This document shows, piece after piece, positions 36,941 to 45,874 of a DNA stretch of 64,000 bases. The notes below the pieces were generated by a model. The model had not been told where the DNA came from. It searched no databases and was given only the letters and a program-made list of their open reading frames with translations. The stretch's first letter is position 1. Each line of letters starts with the position of its first letter. This stretch comes from Microbacterium sp. cx-55 (GTDB lineage: Bacteria; Actinomycetota; Actinomycetes; Actinomycetales; Microbacteriaceae), in contig NZ_CP088261.1 of the NCBI RefSeq assembly GCF_021117345.1, positions 1,054,001 through 1,118,000 of the forward strand, given 5' to 3'. The position numbers were made by a program, and so were the translations under genes.

Positions 36941-38398
36941 ATGGAATCGGACGCGACGACGCGTACCCGTACCGAAACCGACTCGCTCGGCACTCTCGAG
37001 ATCCCCGAAGACGCCTACTGGGGCATCCACACGGCGCGCGCTCTGGAGAACTTCCCGATCTCGAAGCGACCCATCTCGGTGTATCCCGAACTCATCACCG
37101 CCCTCGCGATGGTGAAGCAAGCGTCGGCGCGCGCGAACCGCGGCATCGGGGTCATCGACCCCGCCCGCGCCGACCTGATCGATCGCGCCGCGCAGTGCAT
37201 CATCGACGGTGATTTCCACGATCAGTTCGTCGTCGGCGTCATTCAGGGCGGAGCCGGTACCTCCACCAACATGAACGCCAACGAGGTCATCACCAACGTC
37301 GCGCTCGAACTCGCCGGACGAGAGAAAGGCGATTACGCCTTCCTCTCGCCCATCGACCACACGAACCGCAGCCAGTCGACCAACGACGTGTACCCGACGG
37401 CGATAAAGGTCGGGCTGTCGCTGTCGCTGCTCACGCTCCTCGACGAGCTCGAACTTCTCCGGCGGGCATTCCTCGCGAAGGCCGTGGAGTTCCACGACGT
37501 CCTGAAGGTGGGCCGCACGCAGCTGCAGGATGCGGTGCCGATGACCCTGGGCCAGGAGTTCCACGGGTTCGCCTCGACGCTGGAGGCAGACCTCATGCGT
37601 CTGCGCGAGAACGCGTCGCTCCTGCACGAGATCAACATGGGCGCGACGGCGATCGGGACCGGGATCACGACCCACGCCGATTACGCGCCGGCCGTCGCGC
37701 ATCACCTGCGGGAGATCTCGGGGCTCGACCTCGAGACGGCGGCCGACCTAGTGGAATCCACCAGCGACACGGGCTCCTTCATGTCGTTCTCGTCGTCGCT
37801 GAAGCGGAACGCGATCAAGCTGTCGAAGATCTGCAACGACCTCCGGCTCCTCTCCAGCGGACCGCAGGCGGGGTTCGGGGAGATCAACCTGCCGGCACGG
37901 CAGGCGGGGTCGAGCATCATGCCCGGCAAGGTGAACCCGGTGATCCCCGAGGTCGTGAACCAGGTGGCCTTCGCGGTGGCGGGAGCCGACATGACCGTCA
38001 CGATGGCGGTGGAGGGCGGGCAGCTGCAGTTGAACGCGTTCGAGCCGGTCATCGCCCACTCGATCTTCCAGTCCATCACCTGGATGCGGCAGGCGATGTG
38101 GACGCTACGCGTCAACTGCGTCGAGGGCATCACGGCCAATCGCGATCGGCTCGGCTCGATGGTCGGCTCCTCCGTCGGGGTGATCACCGCACTGACGCCC
38201 TTCATCGGGTACGCGGCCGCCGCGGCGCTCGCGAAGACGGCACTGCTCACGCACCGGAGCGTCGCCGATCTCGTGGTGGAGGCGGGACTGATGTCGCGGG
38301 AGGAAGTGATAAAGCAGCTTTCCCCCGCGCGCCTGTCGGGGCTGGAGGCGATCACGGCCGCCATCCCGATCATCGACCCCGATCTGCCCGCACGCTGA
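36941..38398 (+). CDS. aspA: aspartate ammonia-lyase
   Basis: 485 aa, fumarase/aspartase superfamily. GGAGTSTNMNANEV near 105 is aspartase-like rather than fumarase-like, HTNRSQSTNDVYPTAIK follows near 140, and the signature loop GSSIMPGKVNPVIPEV lies near 325 with its catalytic Ser. It interconverts aspartate with fumarate plus ammonia, linking amino-acid and TCA metabolism. ATG 36941 has GGCAAGGA. The N-terminus has a short extra Thr/Arg-rich stretch. Confidence 0.95.
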   Translation: MESDATTRTRTETDSLGTLEIPEDAYWGIHTARALENFPISKRPISVYPELITALAMVKQASARANRGIGVIDPARADLIDRAAQCIIDGDFHDQFVVGVIQGGAGTSTNMNANEVITNVALELAGREKGDYAFLSPIDHTNRSQSTNDVYPTAIKVGLSLSLLTLLDELELLRRAFLAKAVEFHDVLKVGRTQLQDAVPMTLGQEFHGFASTLEADLMRLRENASLLHEINMGATAIGTGITTHADYAPAVAHHLREISGLDLETAADLVESTSDTGSFMSFSSSLKRNAIKLSKICNDLRLLSSGPQAGFGEINLPARQAGSSIMPGKVNPVIPEVVNQVAFAVAGADMTVTMAVEGGQLQLNAFEPVIAHSIFQSITWMRQAMWTLRVNCVEGITANRDRLGSMVGSSVGVITALTPFIGYAAAAALAKTALLTHRSVADLVVEAGLMSREEVIKQLSPARLSGLEAITAAIPIIDPDLPAR

Positions 38399-38487
38399 GG
38401 GCCGTTGTCAACCCGGCGATGAAGTTCGCCCGCCGGGAAAGCCAGCCGCTACGTTCGGAGAATTCACCGCCACCACCAGGAGGAACG

Positions 38488-38886
38488 ATGACCGACCCGT
38501 CCGGCACGCCGTACACCCCGCCCCCGTCCGCCTACCCGGCGGCGCCGCCGCCCGCCGGTGCTCCCGTGGGCGGTGCCCCCGAACCGGGCGCCGCCGTCCC
38601 CGGCAAGACGCTCGGCATCGTCGCCCTCATCCTCGCGTTCTTCGTGCAGCTGATCGCGCTGATCCTCGGCATCATCGCCCTCGTGCAGAGTCGCAAGGCG
38701 GGCGTCAAGAACACCCCGGCGGTCTGGGCCATCATCATCAGCATCGTGCTGGGGATCGTCGGCATCATCGTCGCGGTGATTCTCATCGGCGGATTGATCG
38801 CGGCGGGCACCGACCTGTACAACCAGTGCCTCGAGATGGGCGGCGGAACTCAGATGATCGACGGCGTCACCGTCACCTGCGGCTAG
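38488..38886 (+). CDS. DUF4190 domain membrane protein
   Basis: 132 aa. A Pro/Ala/Gly-rich cytoplasmic N-terminus (about 1-40) is followed by two membrane helices (about 43-66 and 78-104) separated by VQSRKAGVKNTP, the DUF4190 pattern, and a short exterior tail with two cysteines. Function unknown. AGGAGG precedes ATG 38488 at good spacing. Confidence 0.85.
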   Translation: MTDPSGTPYTPPPSAYPAAPPPAGAPVGGAPEPGAAVPGKTLGIVALILAFFVQLIALILGIIALVQSRKAGVKNTPAVWAIIISIVLGIVGIIVAVILIGGLIAAGTDLYNQCLEMGGGTQMIDGVTVTCG

Positions 38887-38892
38887 ATCAGG

Positions 38893-38935
38893 TGCGAGAA
38901 GGCGGGGCGGCTCGAGCCACCCCGCCTTCTCGTCG
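38893..38935. terminator. bidirectional terminator between convergent genes
   Basis: GAGAAGGCGGGG pairs with CCCCGCCTTCTC around a CGGCTCGAGCCA centre, between convergent DUF4190 and fumarylacetoacetase-like genes; the CTTCTCGTCGTT tail is moderately T-rich. Confidence 0.7.
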
Positions 38936-38944
38936 TTCCGGGAG

Positions 38945-39808
38945 TCAGTCCCGGATGCGGCAGTGCGTCGTGAGCGATCCGATCCCGTCGACTCCGACCG
39001 TGACGGTCGAGCGGTCGCGCAGGAAGATCTGCGGATCACGGGAGTAGCCGGCGCCGCCGGGGCTGCCGGTCGAGATGAGCGTGCCCGGCAGAAGCGTGGC
39101 CGACTGCGAGAGGTGCGAGACGAGGGTCGCGACGCCGCGGATCATCTGACCGGTCGAGGCATCCTGCACCATGTGCCCGTCGACGATCGCCCAGATGTGC
39201 AGGTCCTGCGGATCGGGAACCTCGTCGGCGGTGACGACGTACGGCCCGACGGGGGTGAAGCCGTCGAAGGACTTGCAGCGCGACCACTGCGCCTCCGAGA
39301 ACTGGATGTCGCGGGCGGTGATGTCGTTGACCACCGTGTAGCCCCAGACGTGGTCGAGGGCGTCTTCGGGGGAGACGTTCTTCGCTGCGGCGCCGATGAT
39401 GACACCCAGCTCGGCCTCGTAGTCGACCGATTCGCTGAGCGAACGCGGCCACGCCGTGGTGCTCTCGTGCGCCGACAGCGAGTTCGGCCAGAGGACGAAG
39501 ACGGTCGGGGTCTTATCGGTCTTCAACCCCAGCTCGCCCGAGTGCGCGGCGTAGTTCAGTCCGATCGCGAGCACGACGGGAGGTGTCAGCACGCCGGCGG
39601 CGAACGTCGCATCGGCGAGCGGGAACGGGGACCCGTCGGATGCGGCGTCTCGCACGCGCTCGAGCAGGTCGTCGCCGCCCGCGATGAGCTGTTCGAGGGT
39701 CGACGGAGCCCCGTCGAAGAGATCGTCGACGAAGCGGCCCGTGTCTGCGTCGACAACGACGAGGCGAGGCTGCTGGGTCCCATCCGGCGTCACATGGGCG
39801 AATCGCAT
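38945..39808 (-). CDS. fumarylacetoacetate hydrolase family protein
   Basis: 287 aa. The FAH fold domain covers about 75-280 with the metal ligands in YEAELGVIIG (about 137) and GLNYAAHSGELG upstream; GTLISTGSPGGAGYSRDP is the typical C-terminal loop. Family members hydrolyse or hydrate C-C bonds in aromatic and sugar-acid degradation; the substrate cannot be told here. ATG 39808 follows TAGCGT (plus-strand 39815-39820) by exactly 6 nt, with GGAGGA between. Confidence 0.88.
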   Translation of the reverse strand: MRFAHVTPDGTQQPRLVVVDADTGRFVDDLFDGAPSTLEQLIAGGDDLLERVRDAASDGSPFPLADATFAAGVLTPPVVLAIGLNYAAHSGELGLKTDKTPTVFVLWPNSLSAHESTTAWPRSLSESVDYEAELGVIIGAAAKNVSPEDALDHVWGYTVVNDITARDIQFSEAQWSRCKSFDGFTPVGPYVVTADEVPDPQDLHIWAIVDGHMVQDASTGQMIRGVATLVSHLSQSATLLPGTLISTGSPGGAGYSRDPQIFLRDRSTVTVGVDGIGSLTTHCRIRD

Positions 39809-39847
39809 TCCTCCACGCTACCCGGAGCGCGCCTCTAGGCTGTCGCC

Positions 39848-41071
39848 ATGACGCTTCCCGACCCCGCGAGCGCGGGTGCCCCGCGTCCGATGCTCATTCC
39901 GCCGACGTTCCCGTCGGCCCTCGCGCAGCCCCCCGCGGCCGTGGCGGCACCGATCGCTCCGCCCCCGACGGCGCAGGCGCCGCTTCCGGCGGCACCGCGG
40001 CGGGCCGTCGGGCTCTACGTGTGGCTGGGCGGCGTCCTGATCCTGGTCGCGGTCGTCCTGGTCGGCTACTTCCTCCGTGCCATCGGGCCCGGGGCGTCGC
40101 TGCTCGGCATGATCCTGGCGCTCGTGCCGCTCGCGGGAGTCCTGTTCGCCCTGCGTCTGGTCGACCGATGGGAGCCCGAACCGAAGGGGCTCGTCGCCAT
40201 CGCTCTCGGCTGGGGCGCCATCGTTTCGGTGGCGATCGCGCTCGGCGTCGACCTGCTGATCCTTCTCACGATCGGACGGAGCTCCAGCGCAATCGGCGAC
40301 GTGCTGCAGTCGGTGATCCAGGCGCCCGTCGTCGAGGAGATCGCGAAGGGGCTGGGTGTGCTTCTCCTCTTCGTCGCGGCGCGACGGTGGTTCGACGGTC
40401 CCGTCGACGGCATCGTCTACGGCGGGTTGATCGGGGCGGGGTTCGCGTTCACGGAGAACATCCAGTACTTCGCCCAGGCCTGGATCGAGGGCGGGCCGCA
40501 GCTCGCGAGTGCCACATTCTTCGTGCGCGGCATCCTCTCCCCGTTCGCGCACGTCATGTTCACCGCCGTGACCGGGTTCGCGCTGGGGCTGGCGGCCCGG
40601 CGCGGTGCGTCGGTGCGAGCCGCGATCGGGCCCTGGATCGCGGGGCTCGTCGGCGCCGTCATCCTGCACGCGCTCTGGAACGGATCGGCTCTCCTCGGCG
40701 ACTTCTTCGCGCTGTACACGGCGCTGCAGGTGCCGCTGTTCCTCGTCTTCATCGGCGGCATCCTGATGCTGCGACGCGAGGAGTCCCGGCTGACCCGCGC
40801 CCGGCTCGGCGACTACGCCGCGGCCGGTTGGTTCACCGCCGAAGAGGTCGAGATGCTCGCCACCGGGGCCGGGAGGCGCCGGGCGCTCGCGTGGGCGCGC
40901 ACGTTGCCGGGAGAAAAGAGCGCGGTGATGCGCCGATTCATCGCCGACGCCACGGCGCTCGCCGCCGCCCGGCAGCGCGTCATCTCGGGGCGCGACCGCA
41001 CCGCATCCGCCGACGAACGGGCTCTGCTGCAGCGCGCCGTGGCATCGCGACAGGCTCTCTTCGTGCTCTGA
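39848..41071 (+). CDS. PrsW-family intramembrane metalloprotease
   Basis: 407 aa. A Pro/Ala-rich N-terminus (about 1-50) is followed by eight or so membrane spans. The PrsW motifs VVEEIAKG (about 160), GFAFTENIQYF (about 200) and SPFAHVMFT (about 236) supply the Glu and His residues of the active site, and a cytoplasmic C-terminal ~110 residues follow. In Bacillus PrsW cleaves an anti-sigma factor; the target here is unknown, though the sigma/membrane-protein pair at 5102-6795 would be one candidate. TAGGCT stands 6 nt before ATG 39848. Confidence 0.88.
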   Translation: MTLPDPASAGAPRPMLIPPTFPSALAQPPAAVAAPIAPPPTAQAPLPAAPRRAVGLYVWLGGVLILVAVVLVGYFLRAIGPGASLLGMILALVPLAGVLFALRLVDRWEPEPKGLVAIALGWGAIVSVAIALGVDLLILLTIGRSSSAIGDVLQSVIQAPVVEEIAKGLGVLLLFVAARRWFDGPVDGIVYGGLIGAGFAFTENIQYFAQAWIEGGPQLASATFFVRGILSPFAHVMFTAVTGFALGLAARRGASVRAAIGPWIAGLVGAVILHALWNGSALLGDFFALYTALQVPLFLVFIGGILMLRREESRLTRARLGDYAAAGWFTAEEVEMLATGAGRRRALAWARTLPGEKSAVMRRFIADATALAAARQRVISGRDRTASADERALLQRAVASRQALFVL

Positions 41072-41106
41072 CAAGTTCGCGACACGTGCGAGAAACACAC
41101 GGCGGC

Positions 41107-41143
41107 TACCGTGGTCGGAGACATTCTGAACCGAACAGTTCAG
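41107..41143 (+). promoter_or_regulatory. promoter and palindromic operator before the deaminase/monooxygenase operon
   Basis: TACCGT at 41107-41112 is a plausible -10. The inverted repeat CTGAAC-N6-GTTCAG (41126-41143) lies just after the expected start point, where a TetR-type repressor could bind. No regulator gene is adjacent. Confidence 0.5.
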
Positions 41144-41165
41144 CCACCACCGCACGGGAGAACCC

Positions 41166-42164
41166 ATGACCGCACGTCGTGATCCGAGGACACTGCCCAA
41201 AGGCCACCTGCACCTTCATCTGGAAGCCGCGATCCGCCCGGACACCCTGGCCGATCTCGCGGAGAAGATGGATGTCCGCATCCCGCCCGTCACGGGCTTC
41301 GCCGGCTTCGCGGCCTTCGCCGGCATGTACGACGGACTCCTGGCCGTTCTCGCCGAACCCGCGCACCTGCGCCGGTTGATCGATGAAGCGGTCGCGGATG
41401 CGGCGGCCGACGGGGTCGTCTACGTCGAGTTCGGCGTCAGCCCTCAGTTCTACGTCGCCGCCTTCGGGTCTCTGGAAGCGGCGCTCGACGCGCACATCGA
41501 CGCGGCCGCCGAGTCGGGAGATCGCCACGGTGTCGAGGTCGGGCTGATGGTGACGGTCGATCGCACCGACGACCTCGACGCCGCGATCGCGCTCGCCACG
41601 GTCGCCGCGTCCCGCGCCGGCCGCGGCGTCGTCTCGCTGGGACTTGCCAACGAGGAGCGCGGCTATCCGGCCCGTGACTTCGTCGAAGCGTTCCGCATCG
41701 CCCGCGAGGCGGGTCTTCAGTCGACCCCGCACGCCGGCGAGCTCGTCGGACCGGAATCGGTGTGGGAGGCGATCGATGATCTCGGCGCCGCGCGGGTGCT
41801 GCACGGGGTCCGCGCCGTCGAGGACCCCGCGCTCGTGGCCGTGCTCGCCGAGCGCGGAATCTGCCTCGACGTGTGCCCGACCTCGAATCTCCTCCTCGAT
41901 GTCGTCGACGACCTCGCCGACCACCCGCTGCCGGCCCTCCTCGCCGCGGGGGTCCGCTGCTCGATCAACGCCGACGACCCGATCCTGTTCGGGCCGGGGG
42001 TGGGGGAGGAGTACATCGTGGCGCGCGATTCGATCGGGCTGACCGACCGCCAGTTGGCGGACTGCGCCTGGAGCTCCCTCGAGACGACGCTGGCCTCGGA
42101 CGCGCTGAAGACCCGCGCCAAGGCCGGCATCGCGGCATGGCTGGCCGAAGGAGAGAGCGAATGA
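41166..42164 (+). CDS. adenosine deaminase family amidohydrolase
   Basis: 332 aa TIM-barrel metal hydrolase. Metal ligands HLHLHLEAA (about 15-23), the HAGE pair near 192 carrying His and catalytic Glu, LHGVRAVED near 213 and NADDPILFG near 270. This family includes adenosine and adenine deaminases and related purine enzymes. The exact substrate is uncertain: the start HLHLHLEAAIR differs from classical Add. It overlaps a flavin monooxygenase by 4 nt, suggesting a joint catabolic or detoxifying role for an N-containing compound. Confidence 0.85.
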   Translation: MTARRDPRTLPKGHLHLHLEAAIRPDTLADLAEKMDVRIPPVTGFAGFAAFAGMYDGLLAVLAEPAHLRRLIDEAVADAAADGVVYVEFGVSPQFYVAAFGSLEAALDAHIDAAAESGDRHGVEVGLMVTVDRTDDLDAAIALATVAASRAGRGVVSLGLANEERGYPARDFVEAFRIAREAGLQSTPHAGELVGPESVWEAIDDLGAARVLHGVRAVEDPALVAVLAERGICLDVCPTSNLLLDVVDDLADHPLPALLAAGVRCSINADDPILFGPGVGEEYIVARDSIGLTDRQLADCAWSSLETTLASDALKTRAKAGIAAWLAEGESE

Positions 42165-43519
42165 CGAATCTGCATTTCGGTGTGTTCGAGGTGTACGCGC
42201 CCCAGGTCGGAGGAACGTACAGCTGGGCCCATCCCGAGAACGACGCGGTCGACTACCTCGATCCGGAGCGCTGGGTACGGATGGCTCAGGTCATGGACCG
42301 TACCGGCTTCGACTTCCTGTTCTTCGCCGACGGATTCGGCTACCCGATGCAGGACGGCGACATCAGTCCCGCCTCGCTGTCGGCGGCGATCAACTTCTCC
42401 GGCCTCGACCCCTCGACGCTCATCCCCGTGCTCGCGCGTGAGACCGAGCGGCTCGGGTTCGTCGTGACGGCGACCACCGGCATGGATCACCCGCTGCCGC
42501 TGTCTCGACGGTTCTCGACGCTCGACCACCTGACGGCGGGCCGCATCGGGTGGAACGTCGTGACCGGCGCGTCGCAGAACGCGGTCGCCGAGATCTTCGG
42601 GCATCCCGCGATGGTCGCCCACGACACCCGGTACGAGATGGCCGACGAGTACGTGTCGTTGGCGCGCAGCTACTGGGAGGACTCCTGGGACGACGATGCG
42701 CTGATCGCGGATGCGGAGGCCGGCATCTACATCGACGCCGCCCGCATCCATCGCACCGAATTCGAGGGCACGCACTACCGCTCCCGCGGCTACTTCGGCG
42801 CACCGCCTTCGCCGCAGCGGACGCCGGTGATCTTCCAGGCGGGCACCTCCCCGAAGGGCCGTGCTCTGGCCGCCGCGCATGCGGAGGGCGTCTTCATCCA
42901 GGGCACGACGCCGGCACACACGGCGCAGAACGTCGCGGATATCCGACGCCTGGCCGAAGAGGCCGGACGCGACCCCGACAGCATCCGGATCATGGCGGGA
43001 CTCACCGCGATCGTGGACGAGACCCACGCCGGCGCCGAGCGGCTCTGGGGCGAGTTCCACGCGATGCAGTCCGATCAGGTGGTGGCCGCGCTGTACGCGG
43101 GCAACACCGGCATCGACCTGCTCACGCTCGATCCGGATCGCGACCTCCGACAGGTGCTCGAGGCCGGCGGGCCGGTCGGGCAGATGGGCACGAGCAACAT
43201 CGAACGATTCCTCCCGCGGGACGGTCGGCCGGCGCCGACCGTGCGGGAGATCCTCGAAGAGCTCCGCGGCCGTGGCACGCGCGGGTTCCGTCTCGTCGGC
43301 GACGCCGACGAGGTCGCGGACGGCATCGAGCGGCTGGCCGAGGAAACCGGACTCGACGGGTTCCTGCTCGAGCCGGTCTTCGGCACCCGCGACGTCGCCG
43401 CGTTCGGCGAGTTGGTGCTCCCGCGGCTGCGCGCCAAGGGACTCGTCTCCGAGCCGGCCGGCCCGACTCTGCGCGAGCGGATGCGGGACGCTCCGGGCGC
43501 GCGTCTGCCACGGTCGTAG
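42161..43519 (+). CDS. LLM-class flavin-dependent monooxygenase, NtaA/SnaA/DszA type
   Basis: 452 aa bacterial luciferase-like TIM barrel. FFADGFGYPM, TTGMDHPLPLSRRFSTLDHLTAGRIGWNVVTG, and QAGTSPKGRALAAAHAEGVFI are typical of the NtaA/SnaA/DszA/DmoA branch, which oxidises substrates such as nitrilotriacetate or sulfones using FMNH2 from a separate reductase. No reductase is adjacent; the FMN reductase at 55053 is the only one in view. It overlaps the deaminase gene (ATGA). Substrate unknown. Confidence 0.9.
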   Translation: MTNLHFGVFEVYAPQVGGTYSWAHPENDAVDYLDPERWVRMAQVMDRTGFDFLFFADGFGYPMQDGDISPASLSAAINFSGLDPSTLIPVLARETERLGFVVTATTGMDHPLPLSRRFSTLDHLTAGRIGWNVVTGASQNAVAEIFGHPAMVAHDTRYEMADEYVSLARSYWEDSWDDDALIADAEAGIYIDAARIHRTEFEGTHYRSRGYFGAPPSPQRTPVIFQAGTSPKGRALAAAHAEGVFIQGTTPAHTAQNVADIRRLAEEAGRDPDSIRIMAGLTAIVDETHAGAERLWGEFHAMQSDQVVAALYAGNTGIDLLTLDPDRDLRQVLEAGGPVGQMGTSNIERFLPRDGRPAPTVREILEELRGRGTRGFRLVGDADEVADGIERLAEETGLDGFLLEPVFGTRDVAAFGELVLPRLRAKGLVSEPAGPTLRERMRDAPGARLPRS

Positions 43520-43533
43520 CCGAAAGAGGAAAG

Positions 43534-43585
43534 ACTCAGCGCCCGGTGCCGCGGCGATGCCTGCGTGACTACCGGGCGCTGAGTT
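43534..43585. repeat. 14-bp inverted repeat downstream of the monooxygenase
   Basis: ACTCAGCGCCCGGT (43534-43547) and its perfect complement (43572-43585) with a 24-nt loop. No T-run follows. It may terminate the operon or be an independent palindromic element. Confidence 0.6.
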
Positions 43586-43684
43586 GACCTGGAATCAGGA
43601 TGCTCCGGGCCTCGCATCATGTCAATACCCCTGTGAGCGGCGGGCGAGGGCGCGGCTCGCTGCCGCGCGTGCTTGGATGGACTC

Positions 43685-44053
43685 ATGACTGAGAACCGCA
43701 CCAAGCCCGAGTTCGACGCCCCCGCCGGCCCCGCCCCGTCGGAGCTCGTGATCCGCGACATCATCGTCGGCGACGGCGCCGAGGCGAAGCCCGGTGACAA
43801 CGTCACCGTGCACTACGCCGGCGTCGAGTTCGAGTCCGGCGAAGAGTTCGACTCCTCCTGGGGTCGTGGCGAGAGCATCCAGTTCCCGCTGCGCGGCCTG
43901 ATCCAGGGATGGCAGGACGGCATCCCGGGCATGAAGGTCGGCGGTCGCCGCGAGCTCGTGATCCCCCCTCACCTGGCCTACGGCCCGGCCGGCGGACACT
44001 TCCTCGGCGGAAAGACGCTGATCTTCATCATCGACCTGCTGCAGGTCGGCTGA
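43685..44053 (+). CDS. FKBP-type peptidyl-prolyl cis-trans isomerase
   Basis: 122 aa, a single FKBP domain with VTVHYAGVEFESGEEFDSSWGRGE near 40-63, FPLRGLIQGWQDGIPGMKVGGRRELVIPPHLAYG and a closing LIFIIDLLQVG. It has no signal peptide, so it works in the cytosol on prolyl bonds of nascent or folded proteins. ATG 43685 is used; a TTG 12 nt upstream is in frame but unlikely. A strong stem-loop follows. Confidence 0.95.
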   Translation: MTENRTKPEFDAPAGPAPSELVIRDIIVGDGAEAKPGDNVTVHYAGVEFESGEEFDSSWGRGESIQFPLRGLIQGWQDGIPGMKVGGRRELVIPPHLAYGPAGGHFLGGKTLIFIIDLLQVG

Positions 44054-44064
44054 TCCCTTCTCCC

Positions 44065-44095
44065 GATGCCCCCGGTGCCACGCACCGGGGGCATC
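44065..44095 (+). terminator. terminator after the FKBP gene
   Basis: GATGCCCCCGGTG pairs perfectly with CACCGGGGGCATC around CCACG; no long T-run. Confidence 0.7.
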
Positions 44096-44214
44096 GTCGT
44101 GTCGTGTCGACGAGAATTTGCTCAGAATTTTCCATTCGAGGGAATGAATGTCGACGACGTGCCGTTGACTGGATCCGAAGCCGCGAAATGCGTGGCCGCG
44201 AACTTGGAGTGAAC

Positions 44215-44772
44215 ATGACCGACTCGACGTTGGAAATCCCCGGTTACAAGACGGGCACCTGGGTGCTCGACCCGGCGCACAGCGAGGTCACCTTCTCGGT
44301 GCGCCACATGATGATCTCGAAGGTGCGCGGTTCCTTCGGTGTGAAGAGCGCCACCATCGTCACGGGCAGCAACCCGCTCGAGACCACGGTCGAGGCGACC
44401 GTCGACGTCACCTCAGTCGACACCAAGGACGAGGGCCGCGACGGCCACCTGCGCTCCGCCGACTTCTTCGACGTCGAGACGTACCCGACCATGACCTTCC
44501 GCTCCACCGGTGTGCGTTATGAGAAGGGCGACTTCCTCGTGGACGGCAACCTCACCATCAAGGACGTCACCAAGCCGGTCACCTTCGAGCTCGAGCTCGG
44601 TGGCTTCGGCACCGACCCGTGGGGCAACTACAAGGCGGGCGCGACCGCGAAGACGGTCATCAACCGCGAGGACTTCGGTCTGACGTGGAACGCCGCCCTC
44701 GAGACCGGCGGCGTGCTCGTCGGCAAGGACGTCACCATCGAGCTCGACCTGCAGGGCTCGATCCAGGCCTGA
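44215..44772 (+). CDS. YceI family protein
   Basis: 185 aa. A YceI lipid-binding beta-barrel: TGTWVLDPAHSEVTFSVRHMMISKVRG at the start, LRSADFFDVETYPTMTF in the middle, FGLTWNAALETGGVLVGKDVTIELD at the end. Family members bind isoprenoid chains in a central cavity. There is no signal peptide. ATG 44215 has a weak TTGGAG site; the 140-nt upstream region holds unusually AT-rich stretches (GAATTT and GAATTTTCC near 44114-44132). Confidence 0.92.
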   Translation: MTDSTLEIPGYKTGTWVLDPAHSEVTFSVRHMMISKVRGSFGVKSATIVTGSNPLETTVEATVDVTSVDTKDEGRDGHLRSADFFDVETYPTMTFRSTGVRYEKGDFLVDGNLTIKDVTKPVTFELELGGFGTDPWGNYKAGATAKTVINREDFGLTWNAALETGGVLVGKDVTIELDLQGSIQA

Positions 44773-44788
44773 TCGTTCGATCGGTTCT

Positions 44789-44820
44789 CACAGGGCGGAT
44801 GCTGCGGCATCCGCCCTGTG
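44789..44820. terminator. bidirectional terminator between yceI and the EamA transporter
   Basis: CACAGGGCGGATGC (44789-44802) pairs perfectly with 44807-44820 around TGCG, centred between convergent genes. Confidence 0.75.
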
Positions 44821-45762
44821 TCATGTTCGCGGCCGGCGGCGGAGCCTGTTCTGCGCGAGCAGGATGCCGAGGAACACGAGCAACGCGCCGGCCGGCTCGT
44901 TCCACCCGAGCTGTTCGCCGAGCACGATGATGCCGAGGACGACGCCGACCACCGGGGTGATGTAGGTCACGGTCGAGGCACGCGTCGGTCCCCACGCGCG
45001 GAGCACGTTCTGATTCCAGACGTACGCGACGCCGGTGCCGACGCACCCGAGCACGAGCAGGCATCCGACGATCACCGGGTCGAGGGAGATCGGGCTGAGC
45101 GCGACGACGGGTGTCAGCAAGAGCATCACCGTCGCGGCGATCGCGATGTTCACGAACGAGAAGACGAGCGCGCTCATGCCCGTGTGCGAGGCGAACCGGC
45201 GCATGTAGGCGAGGCTGAAGCCGTAGCACGCGGTCGCGCCGAGGATCGCGAGTTGGGCGATCAGGCTCTGCGAGAGATCGAGGCCCTGCCACGGCGCGAT
45301 GATCACCATGACCCCCAGGATCCCGACGAGGATTCCGGCGATCTGGGCCGCGCCGAGCTTCTCGACGCGAAAGACGAGCCACGCCATCACCGCCGTCATG
45401 ATCGGCGTCGTGGCGTTGTAGATGCTCGCCAGTCCCGACGAGACGTACTGCTGCGCCCAGGCGAACAGCAGGAACGGCACGAGGTAGAACGAGAGCGCGA
45501 GGACGCTCATGTGCCCCCAGGTGCGGATGTTCCGGGGGAGCGAGTCCCGCCGGACCAGCACGAACAGGCCGAGGGTCACCGCGCCGAGCACGAGTCGCGA
45601 CCAGACCACCTGCGCAGACGACAGTCCTTCCAGGGCGATCTTCATGAACAGGAAGCTCGAGCCCCACACGATCCCGGTCAGCACGAACTGGATCGTGATC
45701 GCGGCAGAGGCCGGGGCTGCGGGGACGGCGGGAGCGGAGCGGGTCGAGGAGGGGTGGGTCAC
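44821..45762 (-). CDS. EamA/DMT-superfamily transporter
   Basis: 313 aa, ten membrane spans in two homologous halves, each an EamA domain (FVLTGIVWGSSFLFMKIALEGL at the N-terminus, the second half starting with AQLAILGATACYGFSLAY). It probably exports small metabolites. The frame is open further upstream, but TACAGT (plus-strand 45769-45774) stands exactly 6 nt before GTG 45762, fixing the start as a leaderless one. The C-terminus is Arg-rich. Confidence 0.9.
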   Translation of the reverse strand: MTHPSSTRSAPAVPAAPASAAITIQFVLTGIVWGSSFLFMKIALEGLSSAQVVWSRLVLGAVTLGLFVLVRRDSLPRNIRTWGHMSVLALSFYLVPFLLFAWAQQYVSSGLASIYNATTPIMTAVMAWLVFRVEKLGAAQIAGILVGILGVMVIIAPWQGLDLSQSLIAQLAILGATACYGFSLAYMRRFASHTGMSALVFSFVNIAIAATVMLLLTPVVALSPISLDPVIVGCLLVLGCVGTGVAYVWNQNVLRAWGPTRASTVTYITPVVGVVLGIIVLGEQLGWNEPAGALLVFLGILLAQNRLRRRPRT

Positions 45763-45874
45763 TCCGCGACTGTAGACCGAGCGGTCGACACGACGCGCCG
45801 CGCGCGAATGCGATGGCGGGAAACCGCCGGGATTCGGCCGCCCGAACGCTCCGATCGCGAAGCGAGCAGGCCGG

